64,000 bases of DNA. Source: Nemophila menziesii. Lineage: Eukaryota; Streptophyta; Magnoliopsida; Boraginales; Hydrophyllaceae. Of this stretch, positions 11,416 through 23,690 are shown one piece after another (within the stretch, counting starts at the first letter, position 1; each line of letters starts with the position of its first letter). The notes beneath the pieces were generated by a model that saw only the letters and a program-made list of their open reading frames with translations, made no database searches and was not told where the DNA came from. The stretch is from NCBI GenBank assembly GCA_029959085.1, contig JARWIR010000042.1, forward strand, positions 5,054,544 to 5,118,543. Reading direction: 5' to 3'. A program made the translations under genes and the position numbers.

Positions 11416-11760
11416 TCGAGGTAACATGTCTAACTTTAAAAGACGTTAAACAAAAGTGCTATACGGGAGACAACCCGTAATTTCTTTTATGTTTTTACAT
11501 TTTTTAGTTTTTAATTTATGTTTAGCTTAGTTAATTTTAGTTGATATTGCATATTTGAGAAAGGTATTAGTGTTGTTGATGCTTATGTATTGGAAAAATC
11601 GAGTTAGGGAATGAAGAACAAAAATTTTCGGAAAATTCTGACCACAGGTGCGGTATACCGGACCTCAGCCACGGTATACCGCAGGTAAGAAAACCCGTAC
11701 CACGGGTGGATGCCACGTGTTTTATCCGCGGTATAACGTTATAAGAATTCACCTCTACGC
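11416..11760 (+). other. Post-pol untranslated remnant of element 2
   Basis: Contains the block tacgggagacaacccgta (about 11461-11480), which also marks the end of pol in element 1, then a short GC-richer stretch with cggtataccg and accacgggtgg motifs, a reduced version of the 1005-1395 block. Homology to the element fades after about 11760, and no PPT or 3' LTR follows, so element 2 is truncated here. Confidence 0.6.
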
Positions 11761-12852
11761 ATGAGTCTACAGCCCCAAATTCCTCAACCAATATCAACCC
11801 CACATATAAGGTTATCACGATAACTATTGGTTTGGTGCCTCAATAATTATCAAGAACTTTTTGTTATATCACATCTTGGAAATCACAAGCTTTTTGAATA
11901 CATTTTTCTTTTTGCTGCTCACCCCCCCAAATTATTGCATAATATGATATGTTCCATTGCTCAATATGATACGTTCCATGGCAGTTGGTACGGGTAAAAA
12001 TCCAATATTTTTTTTTAATATCATAAGTCCTCCACTCTCTTATTGGCATGTCGGTTCCAAACAAATAATTGATTGACTAGGCCAGAGCTGCTGCCTAAGT
12101 GATTGAATGTGATTGATGTGTATAAGTAATTTAATTGATGCACTAACTTATAAATCTATAACGCTTTTTTCCTTTATAAATTTCCTAAATACTTTAAAAA
12201 CGATGAACCAAATTGGGCCACACATAAATTACTTATGCCCAAAGTAGGTCGTTTGTCAATTTCGTAAAGAAATATGAAAATATCACTTACAAATCTACAT
12301 AAGCAATTTGATAATTCGAAAAACCTTATTTTACATTTCTATATTCCTTTTGTTCCCCAAACCCACCTCCTCACCTAAGCTCCCCCTGTAACAAGATTGA
12401 ATCTTGTTATAGAGCTCCAATTGAACTCCCTCTATAACAAGATCAAATCTCATTGGGAGGCAAGGTTTAGGTGGGATGGGGATGAAAACATTTGTTGAAA
12501 AACAAAATTTTATTTTCTAAAAGAATTGAACAAATGAAAGATGGGACATCTAGACCCATTTTCATAGAATTTGCCTCATTTGGAAAGACAAGCAAGCATA
12601 GCATAGATGATTTATTATAGACAAGAGAATCCAAGTTGCAGAAACACAAAAGGAAGAAGAAAACTAAGATAATATGAGGCTTAAGCAGACTCAAAAAGGA
12701 TAAAACATAATGAGAATCCAAATTTACGAAAGACATCCAAGGTCTATGAGACTACTAGCAAATTCAGGAAATATCCAACAACCAAAAAGACTAAATTAAG
12801 TTTAAAAAGTCACGGGCATCATATCCAAAATTCTAATAATTATAAAAAGACA
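11761..12852. other. Intergenic stretch with a short palindrome
   Basis: No gene seen. It holds AT-rich sequence, a perfect 21-base palindrome at 12389-12409 (10-base arms taacaagatt around one base) with a diverged second copy about 30 bp on, and the 3' flank of the WD40 gene. The palindrome lies in a roughly 120-bp GC-richer patch (12360-12480) whose ends are weakly inverted, possibly a small foldback element. Confidence 0.4.
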
Positions 12853-15800
12853 TCAAGATGTACAGGTAGCCAAATGCTCCTTAAATTTATCCAGCTCTGC
12901 AAGAACATCTGCTTCTGTGCGGTATATCAGATCCATCATTCTCCAGATCTACATAAAACAATGTCATGTCATGTCATGTCTCAAGTTATATTTTCGTACT
13001 GAGAGTCCAAAAAAGTCTAAAAATAGATATAAAATTACCTGTAGTGTACCACCACCACCAGTACTTTCACAATCATCAGAAACACTAACAATAGTCCATG
13101 GATCAGATGAATCCCAATGGAAATCAACAACCTTATCCCTACACGTATTTCACACATTTAGTAAAAAATTAAAAAAGGCTAGTATAGTAAAAATATTATT
13201 TACTATATTTTTTTTATTACAGTAAAAAAAAAAAAATGGAGTTACTTACCTATGTCCAGCATGTCGGAAAAACAACCCATCTGGAGAAGGGTCAGATTTC
13301 TTTCCAGCTTGTTGTTCTACCATTCCAACCTAAATCGTGTACAGAAATGGAATAAAAGATCATTGAAAAAGGTAAAATACCAAATATACCCCTATGGCTC
13401 CTGTACCTTATCATGATCCCAGAGATTAAGAAGACCATCTTCAGCAGAAGTTCCAAACACAGATGATCTGTCCGGGCACCACTGCACAAATAAATAAAAA
13501 TAACATCAATCTCCAGGGGTAAAATAGTAAAATACCAAATATAAAATCCCCACAAACGGTAAAAAAATAAACTTTTATGGTTTTAAAAAGGAATATGAAC
13601 CCCGTGGTTTTCCAACTTGTGAAAACTCACCCCTTCTATTAAGCTCATGCCATGAGTTGAAAAACCACAGGGGGGGGTATTTGTCCATTTTAAAACTATA
13701 GGGGTTTTTATTGACTTTTTGAAAGTATCTACAAAAGCATTAATAGATGTTTACCTGAACACATAACACAGCAGCAGTATGACCTTCGAATGTGTGGATA
13801 GGAGACCCAACTCCGCTAGCAGTAAGATTTCGACGATCAAACATGCGAACAGTGTTATCAGCTGATCTGAGAGGGCCAAATATGGAATTTTAGTACTAAA
13901 TAATTAATTGAAATATCAGTGTAATGATTGTGTGAAAAAAAAAAACTATTCATGTAACTAATTAGAGGGGAAATTATCTAAATGGTCCCTGAACTGGGGG
14001 CTAGTAACCTAAATGGACCTCGAACTTTGTTTTTAGCCTACATTGAGGGACATGATGACATGGCACTTGGTTTTTTCCGGAATTATCAACAGACGGAGGG
14101 GTATTTTGGGTTTTCAATATTCAAATAATATTGTATTAAATTTTAAATCTTTTTTCTTTTCAATACCCCCCTCTCCAAAACACACAAACTGTGAAGTGGA
14201 GGGAGTTAGAAAAAGTATATATATTCAATATTTAATAATGTTTATCTGAAAAAGTCCCAAATACCCTCAAAACTAAATGCCACGTGGCACTTAAACATAA
14301 GAAATGGGCTAACGCTGGGCCAAAAACAAAGTTCGGGGACCATTTGAGTAACTTTAAAAGTTCAAGGACCAAACAGGTAACTACCCTATAGTTCAGGGAC
14401 CATTTGGGGAATTTCCAATAATTAATTTTAAAATGATAAAGTTTAGTGTCATACCCTGTGAGAATATAGTTAACATTATGAGGATTCCAATCGACACAAT
14501 GAAGATCCGCATCATGAGCCTTTTCAACCTACAAACAAAATGTAATTAGAATCTAAAATAGGGTAAGATTACGATTCTACCCTTATAACAACACTAATTA
14601 ATTAATCAATACCTTGAGTACAGGAGATGAGCTAGTTCTTGCATCCCATAATATAAGACACGAATCATCACCAACACTACAGAACTCATTCACACTACAC
14701 CAAACAAAAACAATTAAGTTGAGAATCTAGCAAACAAACAAACATTATATGAATGGTATTAAAAGTAATATGAGGTTACCTAGAGGGGCAGAATTGTACA
14801 TCTTCAACAGTATCTTCATGCCCGTGAAAGATATTACGAGCCTGTACGATCTTACCCTCCCCAGGTTTATCAGTTACAGTACCAGAACCAGATCCGGATC
14901 CAGATCCAGATCCAGGAGATTTTGATCCCTGATCTACAGCTAGGGTTGAAATGTGATCATGTATGCTCCATAAAACTACTGTTTTGTCCTTGCCTGTAAC
15001 GAAATTTTGAGTATTAACAATGGGGTGAATGTGGGGTAGAGCGAAAGACCATTCTAACCTCCAGATAGTACGTAGGGTTCAGTAGGGGACATAGCAAGTG
15101 CAAACTCAGCATTATCCTTATGCCCAGTGAGTATCTGCAAGATAATACAATTATTTTAAATTTAAAAACAGAAAAATATTCTAAATTTTAAAAAAAAATT
15201 ACACTATTTAGAAGAATAAATACCAGATCAGGGCGAGATTCAGAGGCTCCTAAAACAGCATGACGATTGGGCTGTGTTTCAACATCCCATATGAGAACCT
15301 GGGCCCACATTTCAAATATTAACTTCTACTAGACTTGAATATATGGAGAAGGTAATTAAAAGGGTACAAAAGTAAATACATACATCGGGACTATCAGTAT
15401 GTGTTGCCACAATCCTGCTATTCTGTGGTAATTCCCTGATTCGATTCACCTTTCAAAAAAAATACTACCATTAAATTCTTGCTTGTAGAAGTTTATATTT
15501 TAAAAAAAGATTATCATTTATACACTACACATAAGGGACTGATTTGATATGTACCTCTCCAGGATGAATGATAGTTTTGAATTTTTTCACGAAAGGTGAC
15601 CGAGCTTCTTCATTGAACTGAAAGTTAAAAGAAGAATAATTTACTGAGGAAAATCTAATTTAAAGGGTAAAAGTGGAATATAAAGGTTGTGTATAAACTA
15701 TTTACCTGAGATATGTGTTCAGCTGCAGCAACTCTAGGTTTCACGATTTCACAGTTTGCTATTACGAGTGTATTTGGAACACTACCATCAGTCTGAAAGA

Positions 15801-16997
15801 ACATGGCAAAAGAGAAAACAATGTATGTAAGTATTTATCATTCAAGTCCCTATTCATTCTTTTATTTGCAAATAATAATCCAAGTGATTATACAGTAAGT
15901 GAGAGATGATTATCTAACCTGTTCAGAAAGGTAGAGACGCTGACGATTCTTGTAAGTTGCTTGCTCTAGCTGTGGACCCCACCTGTTCAAGAGTTAAAGG
16001 TTAGGGACCAATAGTGCAATTTACCCTTTTCTAACTGTTTGGGACTATATCTTTTAATTCACTCTAACCGCAATATTAGCCTTAAGAATCTGATCAACTA
16101 CATATGAAAGTAATAACAAGCATAGTGGCAAAAGAAACCATTACAGTTTAGAAAACCAGGGTTTATTAAATAAAAAACACAAACTAAATCACCAGAAACA
16201 TAAGAGAAGGCTACTAGAGATATTACAGGTACAAAACCCTAGATAGATATAACTAAACACATAGACACGTATATACAGATATTATATAATAACGACCCAA
16301 TTTTAATAAAATCTGAAACGGTTAGCAATTCATATCGAGCATAATGCTATGATACAAAAAGTCGCCAGTATTAAATAGAAAAACGACAAAATGTAGCAGA
16401 TTCAAACTAGAAACGACTAAAATTAAACCTTAAGTAGAGAGAGAAAAGAGATATCACAAATCGAAGGCGTAATTTCTAACAACAAAGTTTCTAACGGTAA
16501 GTGTCACTATTAAATGTAGCAGATTAAAATAGATCAAAACGAGAAATGGCAAAAACTAAACCCTAGACATGGAGAGAAATTTTTTTGTATCAGTAATTAA
16601 GCCTTTAACAACATCAAAATTCGATCGGATAGTGTCACTACACTCAAACATCAGTTAAAAAACAAAATGTAGCAGATTAAAACGAGATATGGCAAAACCT
16701 AGACTAAACCCTAGAGATAGATACAGATACATATATATCAGTGATTTTATAAAAGAGATAACCATTTCATGTACTGAAAGTGTGATTAAGCTCAAAAATC
16801 AGCTAAACAACAGAGTTAAACCCTATGTATAATGAGAAAGGGAGGTAAACGGACCGGCAAGAGAGTGACGGCCAAATGAGGTTGTGATTAGCGAGCCAGT
16901 CGTAGAGAACAGGTACGAGGGATTTCCATTGACTGTAACGCTCATCCACCGACGGTTGAGCACCACCGCCTTTGCCACCAGCTCTAGTTTCCTTCAT
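12853..16997 (-). CDS. FVE: FVE/MSI4-type WD40 histone-binding protein
   Basis: Fifteen exons on minus: 16997-16855, 15982-15919, 15792-15706, 15617-15555, 15449-15384, 15298-15224, 15134-15059, 14993-14780, 14694-14613, 14528-14455, 13866-13755, 13481-13407, 13329-13250, 13138-13039, 12948-12853. All introns are GT-AG; phases close to 1407 nt, 468 residues plus TGA. An N-terminal CAF1C/histone-H4-binding segment (YSQWKSLVPVLYDWLANHN, from residue ~21) precedes the WD40 propeller (ILTGHKDNAEFALAM, HGHEDTVEDVQFCPS, VEKAHDADLHCVDWNP, FEGHTAAVLCVQ, RHAGHRDKVVDFHW). In Arabidopsis, FVE works in histone deacetylase and Polycomb-type complexes, promotes flowering by repressing FLC and affects cold responses. 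Oddities: residues ~219-229 are a Ser-Gly run encoded by ggatct repeats, and the N-terminus is short, lacking the basic stretch of Arabidopsis FVE. An in-frame TGA lies 14 codons upstream of the ATG, so there is no simple extension. Confidence 0.95.
13571..13720. mobile_element. MITE-like inverted repeat in an FVE intron
   Basis: Lies in the intron between the exons at 13755-13866 and 13407-13481. The left half (ttatggttttaaaaagg...aaccccgtggttttccaac) is roughly the reverse complement of the right half (gttgaaaaaccacagggg...ttttaaaactatagggg). A short foldback or MITE with arms of about 50 bases; target duplication not resolved. Confidence 0.5.
13969..14416. mobile_element. 448-bp MITE in an FVE intron
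   Basis: Terminal inverted repeats of 27 bases match at 24 positions: left ggaaattatctaaatggtcc..., right the reverse complement of ggaaattccccaaatggtcc..., both continuing with ctgaact. Internal sequence repeats variants of the ggtccctgaact theme. It sits inside the intron between the exons at 14455-14528 and 13755-13866 and is spliced out in the model. No convincing target duplication was found. Superfamily uncertain; such ends are seen in Mutator-like MITEs. Confidence 0.72.
16370..16735. repeat. Degenerate tandem repeat in FVE intron 1
   Basis: Three diverged copies, about 120-150 bp each, share in order: gtgtcacta, aaatgtagcagatt, an aacgaga-atggcaaaa segment and ctaaaccctaga. The gtagcagatt anchors are near 16393, 16515 and 16669. 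All lie in the 872-bp first intron, the largest of the gene. First introns often hold enhancer-like sequence, but nothing here proves a role. Confidence 0.6.
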
Positions 16998-16999
16998 CT

Positions 17000-18105
17000 C
17001 TCTCCTGTACGAATACGAATGGTACAGATAAATAGGTCACCTTCGTAGAACTTTTGGTTTTCCCGCCTGCGGTGATCTCTCTAGAAATGCAAATGCTTGC
17101 ACAATTTTAGTATGTTTGGGGAGTGGGGTGGACAGGTTTTACTGTATGCCAGTTGTAGTATATAGTCCTATTTACAAGTAAAACCCGGGTCCGAGTTCAC
17201 TTTTGTCATTTTTGACGTTTGCTATTCTTGTATTAGTCTCTTGAATTATTAATTTTTTTTTTTAATAACAAAATAGAACACACTAACTCGCTTATCAACT
17301 CGATTAATAGTACAATCCGAGCATACCGACCTACAAGAAAACTAAGAGTTTTTGTCGAACAACAATGTGATGTCTTTTGTAAGATCTATCTTCAATTTGT
17401 TACGTTGGTGGGAGACTTGATGACTTAGATCACAGCTAAAGTATAATTTTCGACGGTGGCACAAACAAAAGACAATGTCTAGCAAACAAAATAACTCTCT
17501 TGATGGCTAAACATTCTGAATCTACAATATGAACAGAACATTGTCAAACTAAAATTTAAGTAAACAAGTGTGATACTAAAAAACAATCGTTTTATGTTTT
17601 TATATTAAAATACAAACTTAGTTGCTTAATATTTTTAAGGGGCAATAAATCAAACACTACACATGGAAGACAAACTATTAGTACTAAGCAATATTAGAAA
17701 GAATATTAAGTATAAGTAACATTCATGAATGTAAAGAGTTAATGAATGAGACAAATGCGAGGTTTATAGTGTTTCACTTACCCTACATCTATTACCTAAA
17801 AGGTATGACCACCCTTAGGATTTTCAAATTCCACCACTAGAGCTTCTTATATCTCTTAAATATATGATTGTAAACCTTTACACCCTCTTTGAACTATTTC
17901 TTCGAAGAAACACTGATGAGTGATGAGGAAACCAAGTGAATAATCACATTTCTAGATCTTTCCTTTTATTTACCACTACCATTGGGACATATATATATCC
18001 TTCTCTAGAGACAAAAGAGGAAAGCACCCTTGTAATTTTGTAGATTACAAAGTTTAGAACGTAATAAAAAACAACCTTTTGATGATTAGTGAAGGTTGAC
18101 CTCTT

Positions 18106-18152
<47 letters not shown>

Positions 18153-18230
18153 GAAAGGCCATTTTGAAAAATAGTATTGTGAGATGTTAACCTTTTCAAG
18201 AGTAAGATGTCTTGTATCTATAGGATAAAA
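17000..18230. other. FVE upstream region and intergenic DNA
   Basis: The first ~60 bases are the 5' untranslated region of the WD40 gene and the rest would contain its promoter. I see no clear TATA box at the expected distance. From about 17240 the sequence is AT-rich with no recognisable domain in any frame. A pyrimidine (CT)n microsatellite lies at 18101-18148; the open frame antisense to it (Arg-Glu repeats) is an artefact. Confidence 0.4.
18101..18148. repeat. (CT)n microsatellite
   Basis: Near-perfect CT dinucleotide tract interrupted by two TTT steps, about 48 bases. Confidence 0.9.
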
Positions 18231-18344
18231 TGGCTCAAAGCTTCCTCTCCAAGGTTTTCAATCTGGATTCGAAATTGTCATTCGGGTGTCAAGCTAAATT
18301 TCAGTCAGGTGTTCGTTGTTCGTAGTTCCTCTTCAACAGGTAAA

Positions 18345-19640
18345 TAACGACTCTATTTTGACTCCTCAGGGTCTGCTAGTATGCACCTATCCTTCTAAAT
18401 CACTATTCTAATTATAAGGGTGAACTGGGCATATATAAGTATCTGGGATTCTATAATCCCTCTTACTCCCGCCAAGGTAGCTTAGAAGGCAACCTCAACA
18501 CTACCAAGGGACTTGGGTAAGGGGACCTTGCGCAGAGATCGGTGAAAGAAAAATAAACCTTATTGACTATCTAGTTAGGCAAGCCCGCCAGGATCACTAT
18601 CGCACACTGGACGATTATGTGTTGTTTTTAATAATTGAGTCCCCCACCAGGGTGACAATCCAACTACTAAGAATAGTTGTAAACTTGGACAGAGCTAGGG
18701 ATGGAATAAGGAAAACACAAAATACAATTATATAACTAAAATCTCAACTCAATTAAAGTCATTTTCCAAATAACATTGAAGAGTAAAATAGAATTCCAGT
18801 ATTATAATTTATACATAACGCAAACCCAAGCTACTGGAAAATTAGTCCATAACTAAATAAATAAAACTAAAGAGTAAAGAGATTAGAAACATAGTTAAAC
18901 TAAGAATATAATACAATTACCCTAATGGTAAAATGGAAGAATGGAGAAGAGCGGCTTCTAGTCTCCAGATTCTTGTCTTTCTCTACGAGTCAAATTGCTA
19001 CCTTCTATTAATTTCTTGAATTCTATGGATCTAATTACAAGCAATGACCTATTTCTAAAAGTAATGTGTGTGTGTGTGTATAGGTGTAGGAACGAAATAT
19101 AGGTCATATGCCAAGTCTTAGAGTCATAATCCAAATCAAACTCGATTTCCTTAATAATTGGATTGGTTGACCCAATGAGTTTATAAAAATCATAACTCCT
19201 TTGTTACAACTCCAAATCACTCAATTCTAGTGGCCACGTGACCGCAATTCAGATACCTTCTTGATAAAAAAAAGGATCCTTCAAATTCGCTGTCCATTTT
19301 ATGTAGCATTGAAAATACTACACGTCTCTAAATCTGGACAACAACTTTTGATAGCTTTTGCACTTCCAAAAACAACTTCTTTCCTTTTAACTCTTGATTT
19401 CGTCTTTGATCTTCTTTCCTAAACTCCGTAACATTTATTTGTCATCTAATATCATCATTATACCTAATAGATTCACATTTAACATAAAAATTACACCAAA
19501 AATGCTCTAAAAGTAACAAACATCCAAAACAAGGCAAGAATTGAGAAACTAACCATTAATAGGTAAGATACCTCAACTAAGCACATAATACACCTAAAAT
19601 GATGTCTCTGAACTAATATATCATGAATATGGAGACATCA
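18345..19640 (-). mobile_element. Truncated 3' LTR of an older Athila-like element
   Basis: Read on minus it begins TGATGTCTCCATATTCATG at 19640, directly after a purine-rich GAGTAGGGGGTCT that looks like the polypurine tract, which makes this a 3' LTR. It matches the LTR at 25757-27273 over most of its length (for example tctataatccctc, cccccaccagggtg and ctactaagaatagt in the same order). The match stops near 18370, so the distal ~230 bases of the LTR are missing or replaced. It contains a short (TG)n tract near 19067 that is much longer in the partner LTR. Confidence 0.8.
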
Positions 19641-20454
19641 AGACCCCCTACTCAAAGTTGTGTCGTCCTGACACAATAAGAATTAACAACATAGGGAAGT
19701 CTCCAATATATATCGTCTAAGTTAAGTAATCATAAAGGGAAGACTATAGAGTAATGTGAGTAATAACCCCAAAGCAACTACTTAGCAAGTTTCATGTAAT
19801 AATATTTACAAACTAAATCATATACATATACACTTATCATACAAACAATCAACACGATTTAAGTTCAAGATCATATTAGCTTTGCAATGCATGAAGGATG
19901 GGTTTTTCACTTAATTCAATATGGAGGCTATAGATTGTTCATCGATCTTAACGAGCATCAAATGATCTATGTAACTACTCTATACTGGTTCACTTGCTTC
20001 TAAATCACATGGTCAAGAATCATAAGGTCTTTAAGGTTGTAATGTTGGCTGAAGGACGGTATGATTGTATATTTAGATAATCTAGAGTAATCTTTTGGAT
20101 TTATCCTCACTAACCTTCAACGAATAACCCTAGAGCTTAGGTTAATCTCATAACGTTCTCACTCAACCCAAGATTTGGTACACTTAATTTCGCATCCCCA
20201 ATAACCCAATATAAAGCATCAAGATGATCACATAAAAATTTTACTTTGCCGGTCCAATTTAGATTCAATCTTTTCAATAATTTTTCTTTTGTAAGTTAGT
20301 TATGACTCCTTTTTTAATGTGAGATATTTTGCTACTTCTTTCAGCATATTTCTACTTTTCAACACTTTTTCTTTTTCTTTTACCCCGATTAAGGGTTAGA
20401 ATATAACATAGTGAATCATCATCGGGCACAATACATAAGCTCAGAATACCCAAC
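19641..20454 (-). other. Internal 3' region of the older Athila-like element
   Basis: Begins with the polypurine-tract-like sequence next to the 3' LTR and continues as noncoding AT-rich internal DNA up to the insertion point of the solo LTR; the same internal region resumes at 22024. No open frame with a domain is seen. Confidence 0.5.
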
Positions 20455-22018
20455 TGATGTCTCCCTATATGTGATGAATTAATCTAGGTTGGAGACGTCA
20501 TTTTAGGTGTACTTAGGAATTTAATTATCGACTTTTATTCATATTTTTATATTTTCCTATTTCTTGTCTTGATTTGATGAATTATTATTTTTAGAGCATA
20601 TTTGGTTTAATTGTTTGTTAATTTTGAAGATTTAAATATATATTGTAATTAATTAGATGCAAAATCAATTCTAAGAGATAAGAGAAAGAATATAATGATG
20701 GAAATTGGAGATAAAAGGAAGTAAATATTAAATAGGAAAGGATAAGTTGTCAAGTAAATCTGAATTTCAGCAGCTACGTCCATTACATTGATCATAACTC
20801 AAAAAAGGCTGGGAATTTGGAATAATGCTCTAAAGAAAAAGTGTAGAGCTTTCCGAGACGATCAGTTTCGATATCAATAACGCGTCAATCGGAGCAATAT
20901 TGAAGATGTTACGGCAAAAACAAAACAACAACAATTTCTTACCTTTTCTACATTTTAGGAAACGAACTTGATTTGGAAAAGAATCCTCTTACTTGCCCTC
21001 TACTCCAAGAATCCGAACTAGGGTTAGGAATACCCTATAAATACACCCTTTATTCAGTAGAAACATATCCTTGGCCAATCCTTAAGCCAAGAGGAAGTTT
21101 ACAACAAGAGAAGAGAAGTCTTGAAGGAGTTGAACATCACATTATGTCTTCACAAGCCTTCAAATTTGTAATTGTTTTCTTTTCTTTCTCAAGTATGAAC
21201 TAAATTTATTTTAGGTTGATATTTAGCATATAGGTATGAACCCTAGACTTGTTTTACATCTATTTTAATTTGGGATTTTAATTATTTAAATGAATGACAG
21301 TTTTATTCTCTGTTTTATGCGCTTTGACTTATTGTTTGTTTTCCTTGCGGTGCGCAAGGTATATGATTACCTTAATAGTATTTAGATGGTCATCCGGAAG
21401 GGGTGTCTAAATATTGAAACATCACATAAACGTCTAGTGTGCGGTAGTGATCCTGACGGGCGTGCCTAACTAGAAAACCATTAGGGTTTGATTTAACCAC
21501 CGATCATCATCAAAAGGTCTGTCTCATCTAAGAACCTAGTGGCGTAGGAGCACCTTAGTTAAGTCCCCTCGTGATTGTGAGGTCGCCACCTAAGTCCACC
21601 CGGAAGGGGGTTAGGAGGAATTTAGAATCCTGGTTATTGCAATTTTACATAATTCTCCCTTACATGATTAGAATAATCAAGGCTAGTGGGTATTACTTGA
21701 TATCTCTCAAGCTAAACTCTCATACTATATTCTTTTCTTATTTACTTTTCTATCTTTATTTTACGTAGTTAATTTTCTATTTAAAAAAATAATAAACAAA
21801 AATTACTATCTTTTGTTTCATGCGTATTATTCTTTTAGCTTCATTAATTGCACTTGATCGTTGCATAAGTTCTCTCAAGCTTTCGTAGTCTTTGAGGAAC
21901 GAATTCACTTATCATTAAAACTTGCATACGTCCAGTAATACTTGCAGTACTGTGCTAGGCTAGGGTGTTTATTTGCATCTTATTTATCTATTATTTTATC
22001 ACACCTTAGCCGACACCA
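20455..22018 (+). mobile_element. Solo LTR with perfect 5-bp target duplication
   Basis: A 1564-bp plus-strand LTR begins TGATGTCTCCCTATATG and ends CCGACACCA. The 5 bases on each side are identical: CCAAC at 20450-20454 and 22019-22023. No primer site or polypurine tract adjoins it, so it is a solo LTR left by recombination between the two LTRs of a full element. TATA-like CCTATAAATACACC at about 21033-21046. It inserted into the internal region of an Athila-like element lying in the opposite orientation. Open frames inside it have no domain. Confidence 0.93.
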
Positions 22019-22023
22019 CCAAC

Positions 22024-22880
22024 CCAATAATGTTTCCCATAATTCAAACCCACCACCCCAAACTCAGGCTCTAAAACGACTATCTAAGCATCGCGATCCA
22101 AGTGCAGGTCATATGAAAAAGTCCTATAATCTAAAGGGTATGGCTTATAATGTGACTAATAAAAGGCGTTAAAAAGGTTAGAAGGGGTTGAGACGGATAA
22201 TATTAATTAAATTTGGATAGCAAGCTAAAAGGCAACAAAGGCTTATCAAATAATCGCCTTAATCACTTTCTAAACTATGCAATTTTGTTACTTTCTCACC
22301 TCTAGCACGTTCATTAAATGGGTTTGTCAATTAGCTCGGATGTCACGACCTATACGCCCCTTAAGGCTCCCTAAGTCAAACTTACTTCTATTGCATTACT
22401 TATGAATCATTTCTTTACTATCAAGGTGTGTCTTCACGTTCATACTTTAAGCATACAAGACATCTAGTTTATAAACCATTAACTCACTAAATTTATGCTT
22501 TTAGGACATTAAACACAATCTACATCAAATTCCATCTACCAAAATTTTTATTTCTACCAAAAAAGCAATAAATCATAAAATATGGAGATGAGGGACCATG
22601 AATCCCCACACCCAACTAAAAATGAGTCGTGTCCCCACGACTCGAAAAAGACTCGATAGAAAATTTAAAAACTAACACATATATTGCAAAAAAAGAAATG
22701 GTAAGGAAGAAAGGATACATACTCTCGAGGCTATTGCCTCGCATAATCGATACCCAATAAAGGATGCGGTGGATCTTTTCCGATATCGCAACTTATTTTC
22801 TCCAAGAGTGTCATGATGTAAACTTGATTGCTTTGATTTGTGCCACATCATCGACTAAGAAAGTTTGAGCTGCTTTTACT
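22024..22880 (-). other. Untranslated 3' region of an Athila-like element
   Basis: AT-rich, no domain in any frame. Near 22600-22650 the minus strand has cgtggggacacgactc followed by gttgggtgtggggatt. This resembles the sequence before the 3' LTR at 19640 (acgacacaac, then gagtagggggtct), so it may be a second polypurine-tract region, but no LTR begins after it. Confidence 0.45.
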
Positions 22881-23690
22881 TAATATAAATGCCCACTTAC
22901 CCATTATTTCCATGCAAGATCTTTTTTCTCTCGAACATGACTCTCTCACACGGAGGTCTCTTCCTTTGTAGGATTCTTCGCAACTGCTCATCTCAAAATT
23001 GTCTTGATCCATCCATTATCAATGTTGGTGCTTATGTTGTACACGAGTTTCTCTTTTTCACCAAATTCCACCCCTGCTTTCCTTAGTAGGCTAATAATCG
23101 TTGATGGGTATTTAAATTTGAATACCCTTATTCGTTTGATCGTTATTCGCATCGCCTCATTAAAGATCATTTGCGCTACATCTACTTCCTCCTCTCGTAA
23201 TGCACATTTCAAAAAAAGGGTGAATTTCTTACTTACTTTTGAGGTACGAGTGTTTCCTAAAGAATTTGGTGTGTAAAAGTTGTGCCTTATTCTTGCATCG
23301 GGCCGCTTCTTGATATTTGCATGGTCCAACCAATTTCTTGAACTCGAAATGATTCTGAATCTCTTCAACTATGAAAGAAACTAACTTTCCTCTAACTAGA
23401 ACTCTACCTTTACTATCTCGGCTAAAAAGGCCTAGATAGAACTCAGAAACTAACTAAATACATAAGCTTGAACCATCCCAATCTCTCACCCATCTCTAGA
23501 AATCCCTTGTGTTCTCTTTTTCCAACTTCATTCTCGAATTTTCTTTCATGAGCAAGTGTTAATCTGGGCATATTTGATTTAGTGATAGCTATTAAGGCCT
23601 TAGAAGCTTCGCTCATCTCCGGTATATGAATCTTGATATGGAAAGGTTGTGGTGTTTCTGTTTGCATAAACTTCTGAATCGACCTCATCG
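22880..23690 (-). pseudogene. Decayed Athila-type env-position ORF fused to a gag scrap
   Basis: Two minus-strand frames, 23688-23443 and 23368-22988, are separated by a frameshift or stop. The first contains HERKFENEVGKREHKGFLEMGERLGW, cut here into its matching pieces: KFENEVG, KGFLEMGERLGW. These align with KVFKEEVR and RFLELGEKLGW of the intact ORF at 1-572. Its start, MRSIQKFMQT, instead aligns with the gag motif VKAIQKFMQI of element 1. A deletion has therefore joined the beginning of gag to the env-position ORF and removed all of pol. Confidence 0.68.

Noticed and set aside
17944..18162. Open frame rich in Arg-Glu on minus
   Set aside because: It is a translation of the (CT)n microsatellite and adjoining AT-rich DNA, with no domain.
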